Source of the DNA: Streptomyces sp. NRRL WC-3605
GTDB taxonomy: Bacteria > Actinomycetota > Actinomycetes > Streptomycetales > Streptomycetaceae
Direction of reading: 5' to 3'
Length of the DNA: 64,000 bases
Assembly (NCBI RefSeq): GCF_001509795.1
Contig: NZ_LLZN01000050.1
Span: 62,001-126,000 of the forward strand
A program made the translations under genes and the position numbers. Of the stretch, positions 27,864-36,999 are shown piece by piece. How positions within the stretch are numbered: the first letter of the stretch is position 1; the number at the start of each line of letters is the position of its first letter. The notes beneath the pieces are model-generated. The model was not told where the DNA came from, did not search any database, and was given only the letters and a program-made list of their open reading frames with translations.

Positions 27864-29947
27864 CGGGGGAGGACGAGCGCGCGCAGAGCCCCGCCGAGGC
27901 GGCCCGGCAGGCGCTGCGGGCGGCACGGGAGCGGCGCGAGGCGGAGCGGGACGCCGACGGGGACGGCGCATCGGCCGCCGAAGGGGGCGCGCCCGCCGAG
28001 GCGCGTCCCGGTGACGCCGCTCGCGCGGCACTGAGACGGGCCGCGTCCACCAGTCCGGACGTGCCTGCGGAATCCCCGGCCGACTCCGGCCCGAGTACCG
28101 GGCCCACTCCCGCGCGGCGTGCGGCCGAGGGGGCCCGGGAGGCGCTGCGCGCCGCCCGGGAGGACCGGCGGCGGGCCCAGGCGGAGGCCGAGCGCGAGGG
28201 GCGGACCGCGCACCGGCCCCGGCGCGCCGCGGCCACCGGTCAGGTGAGGGAGCGGGTGACCGGGGACGAGGCCCGGGACACCGCCGCCCGGCGCGCCCGC
28301 GATGTCCGGCGCCTGGTGGCGGGCGCCTTCCGGATGCCGTCCTGGGACGACACCGACGGCACCCACGACACTGACGACGCCGGCGACCCGGGGTCCGCGC
28401 CGGCCCCCGGTGACCGCACCGACGCGGCGATCCGGGCTGCCGGCGACGCGACACCGGCGGAGCCGTCGGAGACCCCCTCGCCGGACCCAGACCCTGCTGC
28501 CCCGGATCGTCGTGCCCCGGACCCTGCTGCCCCGGACCGTCGTGCCCCGGACCCTGCTGCCCCGGCCCGTCGTGTCCCGAACTCCGCTTCCCAGGAGCGC
28601 TCTTCCTCGGACCCCGCGACCCCGTACGGAACTTCCCCGGCCCCGGCCCCCGTCCCCGCGGCCACCCCCCAGGTGCCCCGTTCCATGGCCGCCCCCGGCC
28701 GGGACGGCGAACTGCGGCGCACCTTCCCGGCGTTCGTGCCCCGGCCGCCGGACGACGCCGGGTTCGCCGAGACCTGGTGGGGCAACGCCTGGGTGACCGC
28801 CCTGGAGGAGGGCGCCCTGGACGTCAAGCGCCTGGCCCGCGGCCGCGGTTACGCGCGGGAAGGGCACGTCGACGCCATCACGGTGACACCGGGACTGGTC
28901 CTGGCGTACGTGCGCGGCAGCCGGCCCAGGCCGTACCGCGTGCAGGTGCGGCTGCGGACACTGGGCGACGCCGACTGGGCACGGTTCCTGGACACCGTGA
29001 CGGAACGCCCGGCGCACATCGCCGCGCTGCTGGACAAGGAGATGCCGCAGTCGCTCGCCGAGGGCGACGTGCCGCTGCTGCCCGGCCCGGGCGACCTCGA
29101 TCCCCGGTGCAGCTGCCCCGACCGGGGGCACCCCTGCAAGCACGCCGCGGCCCTCTGCTACCAGACGGCACGGCTGCTGGACGCCGACCCGTTCGTGCTG
29201 TTCCTGCTGCGCGGCCGGGGCGAGCGGGAACTGCTCGACGCCCTGTCCCGGCGCAACGCCGCGCGCGCCGCCCGCGCCGCGCAGGAACGGGAACCGGAGC
29301 CCCTGGCGGGCGTGCGCGCCACCGAGGCGCTGGCCGCGGAGCGCAGGCTCCCGCCGCTGCCGCCCCCGCTGCCGGCGCCGCCGCACCCCGAGCAGCCCCC
29401 GGTGTACCCGGCGGCGCCGGGCGGCCCGGACCCGTTCGCGCTTGACCAGCTGGCCACCGACGCGGCGGCTCGGGCGCACGCCCTCCTCGGGACCGGCCGG
29501 GACCCGGTCGGCGGCCTGACGCTGTGGCAGGACGCGGTCCGGCTGGCCGCCGCCCGCCCCGGTTCCGGCCTCACCGCCGGCAGCCGCGCCCTGTACGCCT
29601 CCCTCGCGTCGGCCGCCGGCCGTACGACGGCCGACCTCGCTCGGGCCGTCGCCGCCTGGCGGCAGGGCGGCCTGGAGGGCCTGGCCGTCCTCGAGGAGCC
29701 CTGGGATCCTCCGGCGGGGCGCTTCGACCGGGCTCGCCCGCTGCTTTTGGCCGCCGACCTCCCGGCCTTCCGGCCCCGGCGCAACCGCCTCACCCACCCG
29801 CGCGGCCATGTCCAGCTGCGCCTGGGCCGGGACGGGCTCTGGTACCCGTACGAGTCCGAGCCCGGCCAGGACGACTGGTGGCCCAGAGGTACCCCGGACC
29901 TGGACCCGGTCGGCGCCCTCACGGGACTCGGCGGCTCCCAGGACTGA
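27860..29947 (+). CDS. SWIM zinc-finger protein, partner of SNF2 ATPase
   Basis: The 695-residue protein has a low-complexity Ala/Arg/Glu/Pro N-terminal third with repeated helical RQALRAARERREAE and REALRAAREDRRRAQ units and a three-copy PDPAAPDRRA repeat. A conserved domain beginning AETWWGNAWVTALEEGALDVKRLARGR follows, with the SWIM motif CSCPDRGHPCKHAAAL (CxC...CxH) about residue 415. The C-terminal part resembles a DNA-binding accessory region. SWIM fingers bind DNA or protein. The ATG overlaps the SNF2 stop by 4 bp, so the pair probably forms one complex. Confidence 0.9.
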   Translation: MTGEDERAQSPAEAARQALRAARERREAERDADGDGASAAEGGAPAEARPGDAARAALRRAASTSPDVPAESPADSGPSTGPTPARRAAEGAREALRAAREDRRRAQAEAEREGRTAHRPRRAAATGQVRERVTGDEARDTAARRARDVRRLVAGAFRMPSWDDTDGTHDTDDAGDPGSAPAPGDRTDAAIRAAGDATPAEPSETPSPDPDPAAPDRRAPDPAAPDRRAPDPAAPARRVPNSASQERSSSDPATPYGTSPAPAPVPAATPQVPRSMAAPGRDGELRRTFPAFVPRPPDDAGFAETWWGNAWVTALEEGALDVKRLARGRGYAREGHVDAITVTPGLVLAYVRGSRPRPYRVQVRLRTLGDADWARFLDTVTERPAHIAALLDKEMPQSLAEGDVPLLPGPGDLDPRCSCPDRGHPCKHAAALCYQTARLLDADPFVLFLLRGRGERELLDALSRRNAARAARAAQEREPEPLAGVRATEALAAERRLPPLPPPLPAPPHPEQPPVYPAAPGGPDPFALDQLATDAAARAHALLGTGRDPVGGLTLWQDAVRLAAARPGSGLTAGSRALYASLASAAGRTTADLARAVAAWRQGGLEGLAVLEEPWDPPAGRFDRARPLLLAADLPAFRPRRNRLTHPRGHVQLRLGRDGLWYPYESEPGQDDWWPRGTPDLDPVGALTGLGGSQD
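28491..28580 (+). repeat. Three-copy 30-bp coding tandem repeat
   Basis: Units start at 28491, 28521 and 28551 and encode PAAPDRRAPD-type decapeptides in the disordered part of the SWIM protein. Copies one and two differ at one base or so; the third has drifted at its end. Copy number is likely to vary between strains. Confidence 0.88.
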
Positions 29948-30085
29948 CGACACCGTCCCCGCGTCCGGCGTCAGGTCGTTCACCACACCGGCCACGCCGT
30001 CGACGCGCCCCGCCGGCCGGAGGGCGAGGGGGATCGCGTCATGCTCGTGTGCGCCGAGCCGTCCCGTCGGCGTGACCGGACTCCG

Positions 30086-32779
30086 TCACCGGCTGTCGCT
30101 GCCGTCCGTCCCCGTCACGGCCGCCCGTCCCGCCTCCAGCCGGGCGACGGGCACCCGGAACGGGGAGCAGGAGACGTAGCCCAGGCCGGCCGCGTGGAAG
30201 AAGTGCACCGACTCCGGGTCCCCGCCGTGCTCGCCGCAGACCCCGATCTTCAGGTCGGGCCGGGCGGCGCGGCCCTCGGCGACCGCGATCTCGACCAGCC
30301 GGCCCACCCCGTCGCGGTCGATCGTCTCGAACGGGGAGACCTTGAAGACGCCCTTGTCCAGGTAGGCCGAGAAGAAGGCCGCCTCCACGTCGTCCCGGGA
30401 GAACCCCCAGGTGGTCTGGGTGAGATCGTTCGTGCCGAAGGAGAAGAACTGGGCCTCTTCGGCGATGAGGCCCGCCGTCAGGGCGGCGCGGGGCAGCTCG
30501 ATCATCGTGCCGACGGGGCAGTCCACGACGACGCCGGACTCCTCGGACACCTGGGCCAGGACCTGCCGCACCTCCTCGCCGACCAGCCGCAGTTCCTCGA
30601 CGGTGTCGATCAGCGGCACCATGATCTCCGCGCGCGGATCACCGCCGGCCCGCCTGCGGTCGACGACCGCCTCGGCGACCGCCCGCACCTGCATGGCGAC
30701 GAGACCGGGCGCGACCAGCCCGAGCCGCACCCCGCGCAGGCCGAGCATCGGGTTCTCCTCGTGCATGCGGTTGACGGCGTCCAGCAGTTCGGTGTCGTGG
30801 GCGCTGGGCGCGATGCCCCGGGCCTGCGCGGCGGCGAGCCGGACCGCGAGCTCGGTGCGGTCCGGCAGGAACTCGTGCAGCGGCGGGTCGAGCAGCCGGA
30901 TCGTGACGGGCAGGCCGTCCATCGCCTCCAGGATGCCGGTGAAGTCCCGGCGCTGTAGCGGCAGCAGCTCCGCGAGGGCCCGCTCGCGTTCGGCGTCGGT
31001 ACGGGCCAGGATCATCGCCTCGACCAGGGGCCGCCGGTCGCCGAGGAACATGTGCTCGGTGCGGCACAGCCCGATGCCCTCGGCACCGAACCGCCGGGCG
31101 CGCGCCGCGTCCTCGGGGGTGTCGGCGTTGGCGCGGACGCCCAGCCGGCGTGCCCCGTCGGCCCGTTCCATGACGCGGGCGACGGCCTCGACCAGCCCCG
31201 CCGAGGGCCCCGACCGGTCGCCGGTCTCGAAGTACCGCATCACGGCGGAGTCGACCAGCGGCGCGGCGCCCGCGTACACCGCTCCCGAGGAGCCGTCCAC
31301 GGACAGGACCGTGCCCTCCTCGACGACGGTGCCGCCCACGGTGAAGCGACGGCCGTGCGGGTCGACGCCGATCTCCTCGGCCCCGCAGACGCACACCTTG
31401 CCCATGCCCCGGGCGACCACGGCGGCGTGGCTGGTCTTGCCGCCCCGGCTGGTGAGCACGGCCTGCGCGGCCACCATCCCGGGCAGGTCGTCGGGCGTCG
31501 TCTCCTGCCGTACCAGGACGACCTTCTCCCCGGCGTCGGCGCGGCGCACCGCCTCGGCGGAGTCGAACACGGCGGCCCCGACGGCGGCTCCCGGTGAGGC
31601 CGGGATGCCCCGCGCCAGCGCCTCGCCGATGCCCGCGGTGTCGAACCGGGGGAACATCAGCCGGGCCAGCCCCTCGCCGCCGACGCGCCGCAGCGCCTCG
31701 TCCTCGGTGATCAGACCCTCGTCGACGAGCTCGGCGGCGATGGCGAACGCGGCCTCGGCGGTGCGCTTGCCGACCCGGGTCTGCAGCATCCACAGCCGCC
31801 CGCGCTCGATGGTGAACTCGATGTCGCACAGATCCCGGTAGTGCTCCTCCAACGCCCGCATGTGATCACGCAGTCGCGCGTAGGACGTCGGGTCCAGCCG
31901 CTCCAGGTCGGCCAGCGGGACGGTGTTGCGGATACCGGCGACGACGTCCTCGCCCTGCGCGTTCGGCAGGTATTCGCCGTACAGGCCGGGCCGGCCGGTG
32001 GCCGGGTCGCGGGTGAAGGCGACGCCGCTGCCCGAGTCGGAGCCCAGGTTGCCGAAGACCATCGTCTGCACGTTGACCGCGGTGCCCAGGTCGTCCGGGA
32101 TGTGCTCGCGGCGCCGGTAGAGCCGGGCGCGCTCGACGTTCCAGGACGAGAAGACCGCCAGGACCGCGCGGCGCAGCTGCTCGGCCGGCGACTGCGGGAA
32201 GTCGTCGCCGGTGTGCCGGTGGATCAGCTCCTTGTACGCCTCGACCAGCTCGGCGAGGTCGCCCGCGTCCAGGCCGAGGTCGTCCGCGGCGCCCCGCGCC
32301 TGCTTGAGCCGGTTCATGGTGTCCTCGAACAGGGCGCCGTCGACCCCCATGACCGTAGTGCCGAACATCTGCACGAGGCGGCGGTAGGAGTCCCACGCGA
32401 AGCGCTCGTTCCCTGAGGACTTGGCGAGACCCTGCACGGACGCGTCGTTCAGACCGACGTCGAGGATCGTCTCCATCATGCCGGGCATGGAGAACCGCGC
32501 CCCCGAGCGCACGGACAGCAGCAGCGGGTCGTCGGGCTGCCCGAGCCGCCGCCCGGCCGCCTCCTCGAGCGAGGTCAGGTGGTCGGAGATCTCGCGGGAC
32601 AGACCGTCCGGCTCCGAGCCGGAGGCGAGGAAGGCACGGCAGGCCTCGGTGGTGACGGTGAACCCCGGCGGCACCGGCAGCCCCATCCGGGTCATCTCGG
32701 CGAGGTTGGCGCCCTTCCCTCCGAGCAGAGCGGCCATGTCCCGGCTGCCCTCGGTGAACGCGTACACGTGTCGGACCAT
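30086..32779 (-). CDS. ppdK: Pyruvate, phosphate dikinase
   Basis: The 897-residue protein matches PPDK in length and order: N-terminal ATP-grasp part (LLGGKGANLAEMTRMGLPVPPGF, SVRSGARFSMPGMMETILDVG), central swivelling phosphohistidine domain (TSRGGKTSHAAVVARGMGKVC, with the catalytic His), and C-terminal PEP/pyruvate TIM barrel (RTEHMFLGDRRP, GTNDLTQTTWGFSRDD, IGVCGEHGGDP with Cys). It interconverts pyruvate + ATP + Pi and PEP + AMP + PPi. The ATG at 32779 begins MVRHVYAF, the usual N-terminus; in-frame sequence upstream is not conserved-looking. It is convergent with the SWIM gene. Confidence 0.96.
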   Translation of the reverse strand: MVRHVYAFTEGSRDMAALLGGKGANLAEMTRMGLPVPPGFTVTTEACRAFLASGSEPDGLSREISDHLTSLEEAAGRRLGQPDDPLLLSVRSGARFSMPGMMETILDVGLNDASVQGLAKSSGNERFAWDSYRRLVQMFGTTVMGVDGALFEDTMNRLKQARGAADDLGLDAGDLAELVEAYKELIHRHTGDDFPQSPAEQLRRAVLAVFSSWNVERARLYRRREHIPDDLGTAVNVQTMVFGNLGSDSGSGVAFTRDPATGRPGLYGEYLPNAQGEDVVAGIRNTVPLADLERLDPTSYARLRDHMRALEEHYRDLCDIEFTIERGRLWMLQTRVGKRTAEAAFAIAAELVDEGLITEDEALRRVGGEGLARLMFPRFDTAGIGEALARGIPASPGAAVGAAVFDSAEAVRRADAGEKVVLVRQETTPDDLPGMVAAQAVLTSRGGKTSHAAVVARGMGKVCVCGAEEIGVDPHGRRFTVGGTVVEEGTVLSVDGSSGAVYAGAAPLVDSAVMRYFETGDRSGPSAGLVEAVARVMERADGARRLGVRANADTPEDAARARRFGAEGIGLCRTEHMFLGDRRPLVEAMILARTDAERERALAELLPLQRRDFTGILEAMDGLPVTIRLLDPPLHEFLPDRTELAVRLAAAQARGIAPSAHDTELLDAVNRMHEENPMLGLRGVRLGLVAPGLVAMQVRAVAEAVVDRRRAGGDPRAEIMVPLIDTVEELRLVGEEVRQVLAQVSEESGVVVDCPVGTMIELPRAALTAGLIAEEAQFFSFGTNDLTQTTWGFSRDDVEAAFFSAYLDKGVFKVSPFETIDRDGVGRLVEIAVAEGRAARPDLKIGVCGEHGGDPESVHFFHAAGLGYVSCSPFRVPVARLEAGRAAVTGTDGSDSR

Positions 32780-33057
32780 GGCGTCGCTCTCCCTTCCGGC
32801 CACGCGACCCCGGATCACCCCGGGGCGGGCCCGGCCGGCGTGCGGTACCCCTCCAGCCTCGGCCGGACGGCGGCGGGACGGCAGCCGCTGGACGTCCTCG
32901 GAGTGAGGCCGATCGGCCCCATGGCGCAACGCGGCGGCCCGCTCACCCCGTGGGGCACGGCCAGGGACGCGGGCGGGGAGACGGGCAGCGGATGCCGGGG
33001 ACGCCCCGACGGGTGAAGACTTGACGGAGCGGGGGCGACGACGGCGAGGGAGTCATC

Positions 33058-33927
33058 GTGAGCGGTCACGTGGTCGTGGGCGTGGACGGATCGGCGTCGA
33101 GTCTGGCCGCCGTGGAGGCCGCCGCGATGGAGGCGCGGCTGCGCGACGCCGCCCTGCGCGTCGTCCACGCGTTCGTCTGGCCGGCCATGCACGTGCCGAT
33201 GGGCCCGTCCCCGCTGGGCCCGCAGGACGGCGGGCTGCGCCAGGAGGTGGACCGGCTGGTGGCGGAGGCGGTCGAACGGGCGCGGACGGCCGCCCCGGGG
33301 ATCGAGGTCGGCCACGCCGTCGTGAGCGGCGAACCTCTGGCGACCCTGGAGACCGAGTCGCGGACCGCGGAGCTGGTGGTCGTCGGCTCACGGGGGACGG
33401 GCGGCTTCGTGGGCCTGCTCGTGGGCTCGACCGCCGTGCACCTCGCGGCCCACGGCCGCTGCCCGGTCCTGGTCGTCCGCGAGGAGCCCCGGACCGACGG
33501 CCCGGTGATCCTCGGCGTCGACGGCTCGACCGCCGCCGAGGCGGCGACCGACTTCGCCTTCACCGAAGCCGCCCTGCGCGGCGCGCCGCTCCTCGGCCTG
33601 CACGCCTGGACCACGTGGAACGCGCCGCTGCCCACACCGGGAATCGGTCCGTTCGCCGCCGCGCCGGGCGTCCTGGCGCAGGACGAGGAACGGCTGGTGT
33701 CCGAGGCGCTCGCCGGGCACCGGGGACGCTTCCCCGACGTGGCCGTCACCACGCAGGCGGTGCAGGGCCCGACGCGGGAGACCCTGATCGAGGCGAGCCG
33801 CTCCGCGCAGCTCCTCGTGATCGGCGCACGGGGGCGCGGCGGCTTCGGCGGACTGCTGCTCGGCTCGGTCAGCCAGGCCATGCTCCATCACGCCCACTGT
33901 CCGGTGGCCGTCGTCCGGGGAACGTGA
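33058..33927 (+). CDS. Tandem-domain universal stress protein
   Basis: The 289-residue protein has two UspA folds. Domain 1 starts VVVGVDGSASSLAAVEAA and ends VVVGSRGTGGFVGLLVGSTAVHLAAHGRCPVLVV. Domain 2 starts VILGVDGSTAAEAA and ends LVIGARGRGGFGGLLLGSVSQAMLHHAHCPVAVV. Both carry the G-2x-G-9x-G-S/T ATP-binding signature. It is divergent from ppdK across about 280 bp. Streptomyces Usp proteins of this type are usually linked to hypoxia or stationary phase; regulation here is not visible. Confidence 0.93.
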   Translation: MSGHVVVGVDGSASSLAAVEAAAMEARLRDAALRVVHAFVWPAMHVPMGPSPLGPQDGGLRQEVDRLVAEAVERARTAAPGIEVGHAVVSGEPLATLETESRTAELVVVGSRGTGGFVGLLVGSTAVHLAAHGRCPVLVVREEPRTDGPVILGVDGSTAAEAATDFAFTEAALRGAPLLGLHAWTTWNAPLPTPGIGPFAAAPGVLAQDEERLVSEALAGHRGRFPDVAVTTQAVQGPTRETLIEASRSAQLLVIGARGRGGFGGLLLGSVSQAMLHHAHCPVAVVRGT

Positions 33928-34081
33928 CAGCGGGCGCCGGTGCCGGCCGCTCCCCGCGTGTTTGGCCGGCCCCGCTGAGGTTAGTCGGTCTGTCCCGCCG
34001 CCCGTCCGGACCGCTCACGGAGCGGGCAGCCGGAGGGACGGGCCGGGACACATCAGATCCGCGACGCGACAAGGGGCCGTG

Positions 34082-34249
34082 ATGACCACTCCTGAAGAGA
34101 ACCGTCCGAAGACCGGCGCGACCGACGAGGTCCTCACCGGGAGGAACGCGTCGAAGGCGGGCACCTCGGACGCCGGGGCCACCGGACGCACGGTCAAGGA
34201 GGCTCTCGAGGAGGCGGGCGTGAGCCCCGAGGACTTCGAGGAGAAGTGA
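34082..34249 (+). CDS. Small acidic protein, uncharacterised
   Basis: The 55-residue, highly polar protein (MTTPEENRPKTGATDEVLTG...) has a C-terminal helix TVKEALEEAGVSPEDFEEK and no hydrophobic segment, so it is probably soluble and partly disordered. The ATG at 34082 follows AAGGGGCCGTG. It lies 25 bp before the DUF1360 gene and is probably co-transcribed. No family was recognised. Confidence 0.55.
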   Translation: MTTPEENRPKTGATDEVLTGRNASKAGTSDAGATGRTVKEALEEAGVSPEDFEEK

Positions 34250-34274
34250 CCTGACCCGGCGAGGAAGGAAGCCC

Positions 34275-34817
34275 ATGGACACGGCAGTCGACGGCCGCCG
34301 GACAGGACGTCTGCACGGACTGCTGCGACGTACCCGCAGGGACTACGCGGCCGGGCACGACCGCCCGCTCGGCGGCTACCTGGCGGCCATGGCCGGGTTC
34401 GCCGGCTACACGGCGGCCTGGGCGGCCGCCGTGCGGCTGCGCGGCCGGCCGCTGCCGGACCGGCCCGAGCCCTGGGACGTGGCACTGACCTCGATCGCCA
34501 CGTTCCGGCTCAGCCGGCTGCTGACCAAGGCGTCCGTCACCAGCCCGCTGCGCGCTCCCTTCACCCGGTACGTCGAACCGCAGGGCCCGGCCGAACTGCA
34601 CGAGGAGGCCCAGCCCGAGGGCGGCCGGCACACCGCCGGGGAGCTGGCGACCTGCCCGTTCTGCATGAGTGTCTGGGTGGCCTCCACCCTCACCGCCGGC
34701 CAGCTGCTCTGGCCGCACGCGACACGCACCGCGATGGGCGCCCTGACCGCCCTCGCCGGGGCGGACGCGCTGCAACTGGCCTACGGTTCGCTGATCGGCA
34801 GGACGACCGGCGACTGA
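34275..34817 (+). CDS. DUF1360 membrane protein
   Basis: The 180-residue protein has membrane segments around YLAAMAGFAGYTAAWAAAV, the conserved TSIATFRLSRLLTKASVTSPLRAPFTRY stretch, and the family motif ATCPFCMSVWVASTL followed by a final helix. DUF1360 proteins occur in spore formers (Bacillus YjcA), but the biochemical role is unknown. The CxxC in CPFC could bind metal or be redox-active. An AGGAAGG site precedes the ATG. It is probably co-transcribed with the small acidic protein and converges on the PPOX gene. Confidence 0.88.
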   Translation: MDTAVDGRRTGRLHGLLRRTRRDYAAGHDRPLGGYLAAMAGFAGYTAAWAAAVRLRGRPLPDRPEPWDVALTSIATFRLSRLLTKASVTSPLRAPFTRYVEPQGPAELHEEAQPEGGRHTAGELATCPFCMSVWVASTLTAGQLLWPHATRTAMGALTALAGADALQLAYGSLIGRTTGD

Positions 34818-34839
34818 CTCCCGCGTGCCCGTACGGCAC

Positions 34840-35505
34840 TCACTCGTACCGCAGGCGCAGCGACTCCCGCTCGCCCTCCTCGATCTGCTCCAGGGTGAGG
34901 CCGGGCAGGTTCAGCTGGGCCAGGGTCACCTCGGCGCTGCTCGGCTGGGCGTCGGCGGGCAGCCACCGCTCCGGGCGCCACGCGTCGGCGCGCATCAGTG
35001 ACTTCGGGCAGTGCGGGTACGCCTGCTCGACCCGCACCACCAGCGCGGTGACCGGCGGCTTCCCGACCGGCGTGAGCTGGGCGAGCAGCTCCGGGCGCGC
35101 CGACACGCAGGCGCGGCCGTTGACGCGCAGCGTGGTCGGGCGGCCCGGTATGAGGAAGAGCAGCCCGACGCGTCCGGTCTCCAGCACGTTGTGCAGCGTG
35201 TCGAGCCGCTTGTTGCCGGTCGCGTCGGGGATCACCAGGGTCCGCTCGTCCAGCACGGAGACGAACCCGGCCGGTCCGCCGCGCGGCGTGACGTCCGCCC
35301 GGCCCTCGTGGTCCGTGCTGCCGACGAACACCAGCGAGGAACAGCCGATCAGTGCCCGGGTCTCCTCGGTCAGGTGGTCGATCTCCTTGCGGCGCGCGTT
35401 CGGGTTCGGCTGCGGATAGAACTCGCGCAGCTGATCGGGGCTGCCGAGGGCGTCCGCCCGCAGGGAGTCGAAGAGCGAGCCGGAGGCATCGGTGTCGGAC
35501 GTCAT
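34840..35505 (-). CDS. PPOX-class FMN-dependent flavoprotein
   Basis: The 221-residue protein is of the pyridoxamine 5'-phosphate oxidase-like, MSMEG_1061-type family: LIGCSSLVFVGSTDHEGRADVTPRGGPAGFVSVLDERTLVIPD, GNKRLDTLHNVLETGRVGLLFLIPGRPTTLRVNGRA, and a C-terminal KSLMRADAWRPERW. These bind FMN or F420 in a split beta-barrel. The substrate is unknown. It is divergent from the SRPBCC gene at 35591 with a perfect 13-bp palindrome between them. Confidence 0.9.
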   Translation of the reverse strand: MTSDTDASGSLFDSLRADALGSPDQLREFYPQPNPNARRKEIDHLTEETRALIGCSSLVFVGSTDHEGRADVTPRGGPAGFVSVLDERTLVIPDATGNKRLDTLHNVLETGRVGLLFLIPGRPTTLRVNGRACVSARPELLAQLTPVGKPPVTALVVRVEQAYPHCPKSLMRADAWRPERWLPADAQPSSAEVTLAQLNLPGLTLEQIEEGERESLRLRYE

Positions 35506-35534
35506 GGGACGACCCTAGAAGACGACCGGCTGCC

Positions 35535-35547
35535 TCATCGTCGATGA
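35535..35547. promoter_or_regulatory. Perfect 13-bp palindrome between divergent genes
   Basis: TCATCGTCGATGA (TCATCG-T-CGATGA) lies midway in the 85 bp between the PPOX and SRPBCC start codons. It is a plausible shared operator, although no adjacent regulator gene is present. Confidence 0.4.
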
Positions 35548-35590
35548 TGGCCAACTACCGTTCGCGAGCCCGGCAGCGAGGGACGACACC

Positions 35591-36055
35591 ATGAACGACG
35601 TCACGTCCGGCCTCCCCTTCGTCGACGAGCATCGGCTCCGTGTCGCGGCACCCGTGCCGAGGACCTGGGATGCGCTCAACGACTGGATCACCCGGACCCA
35701 TCTGGGAGTCGACAGCCGATTCGCGCGTCTCGTGGGCGCCGAGCCGCGTGGCGTCTCCGGCACGGTGCCGCAGCAGGGCTCGACCGTTCCCGGGTTCGCG
35801 GTGACCGAAAGCGTGCCCGGTGAACGCCTCGTCCTCGCGGGCCGGCACCGCTTCTCGCGCTACGCCTTCGTCTTCTCGCTGGCCGGCCACCCGGACGGAA
35901 CGCTTCTCAGCGCACGTTCGCACGCCGTCTTCCCGAAGATCCCCGGCGCGCTCTACCGGGGACTGGTCATCGGGTCCGGCGCCCATCGTGTGCTGGTCCG
36001 CCGGATGCTGCGGGACATCAGCCGAGCCAGCCGGGAACCGGGCTCCGCGCGGTGA
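35591..36055 (+). CDS. SRPBCC-like ligand-binding protein
   Basis: The 154-residue protein resembles START/SRPBCC-fold proteins: an N-terminal strand (HRLRVAAPVPRTWDALNDWI), a beta sheet (PGFAVTESVPGERLVLAGRHRFSRYAFVFSLAGHPDGTLLSARSHAVFP) and a C-terminal helix (IGSGAHRVLVRRMLRDISRA). These fold around hydrophobic ligands. GAGGGA precedes the ATG. The ligand is unknown; divergence from a flavoprotein gene may reflect a shared small-molecule role. Confidence 0.75.
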   Translation: MNDVTSGLPFVDEHRLRVAAPVPRTWDALNDWITRTHLGVDSRFARLVGAEPRGVSGTVPQQGSTVPGFAVTESVPGERLVLAGRHRFSRYAFVFSLAGHPDGTLLSARSHAVFPKIPGALYRGLVIGSGAHRVLVRRMLRDISRASREPGSAR

Positions 36056-36580
36056 CCGTGCGGCAGGCGACACCCGTCGCGATCGGACTCGTCACCGTCG
36101 CCGGACACGCGGTCAAGCCCACCGGGTGACCGTCTCGGGGCGGAAGCGGCCCCGGGACGGGGGTCGCCCCGGCCGCCTCCGTCTCCGGGGTCGCAGGAGG
36201 GCGTCACCTCGACCGGCACCTTCTCGCCTCCGCGTCCACCTGGGGCCGATGAACGAGTTCCTGCGCATAAGGGCTGGCGGTGTCACGAGCAGAGGCAGAC
36301 TCGAAGCGGCCACCGAACCGGCCTGCGGCCACAGTTCCGTCACCAACGTCCAGCCGTCCGGGTGGAATGACCTTCCGGAGCAAAGGGCGGCCGCTCAGAT
36401 GGCGTACTGAACAAAGTTTCCAAGGAGGGCGTGAACACCGTGTCGCCGGGCACAAGGGCTATTGCACCGAGGTCCTGGCATTCGGAGCTGGTCGGGATCT
36501 ACCCACCAAGGGACGAACTCAGGCCCTTGTGAAGCTCATACGCACACGCGCCTGAGCCGGAATTGACGATGGGGTTCAAC
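36056..36580. other. 525-bp gap with no supportable gene
   Basis: Open frames here show no convincing codon pattern and no recognisable domain. Local G+C falls towards 36400 compared with the genes to the left. It presumably holds the promoter of the DUF6131-like peptide, but I could not identify a convincing sigma-factor site. It marks the left border of the decayed 36.7-44.6 kb zone. Confidence 0.5.
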
Positions 36581-36736
36581 ATGATCATTCTTGGGCTTAT
36601 TCTGCTGATCATCGGCCTGCTTGTCGGGATGGGTCTGCTGACGACGATCGGTGGCATCCTCATTCTGGTTGGCGCCATCCTGTGGATCCTGGGTGCGACC
36701 GGTCGCGCCGTCGGTGGACGCAAGCACTTCTTCTAA
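36581..36736 (+). CDS. DUF6131-like hydrophobic peptide
   Basis: The 51-residue protein MIILGLILLIIGLLVGMG... has two glycine-spaced transmembrane helices and a basic tail GRAVGGRKHFF, the pattern of a small actinobacterial membrane family I associate with DUF6131. The ATG at 36581 has GGGG at good spacing; an ATG at 36569 would add four residues. Function is unknown; small hydrophobic peptides of this kind are often stress-induced. Confidence 0.75.
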   Translation: MIILGLILLIIGLLVGMGLLTTIGGILILVGAILWILGATGRAVGGRKHFF

Positions 36737-36999
36737 AGTCAGGGCGCCTCACCGACTCTCTGCGACGAGTGACGTGTTCGTGACTCACTCCGTGTCGGAA
36801 AGTCCACACCGTGAGGAGCTTCTGGACCACTCGAGGCCGGGCGCCGATCCCGCCCCGTCTCGTTGGCGATGAGTTTGCCCTGAGCCGGGCCCTGCCCTCG
36901 GTCGTCGAGCGCAGAGCCTGGCTGCGGGGTGAGGCGCATGCTGCCGCTTTGATACAGGAAGCGACGGGCGTGCTGCATCGGTGCCCAGAGTGCCCACCC

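Noticed and set aside
28491..28580. Possible CRISPR or IS end due to 30-bp units
   Set aside because: The units are contiguous and in frame, encoding a decapeptide repeat in the SWIM protein.
36499..36723. Minus-strand frame antisense to the DUF6131-like peptide
   Set aside because: It is a mirror of the short hydrophobic gene; the plus-strand protein has the recognisable family pattern.
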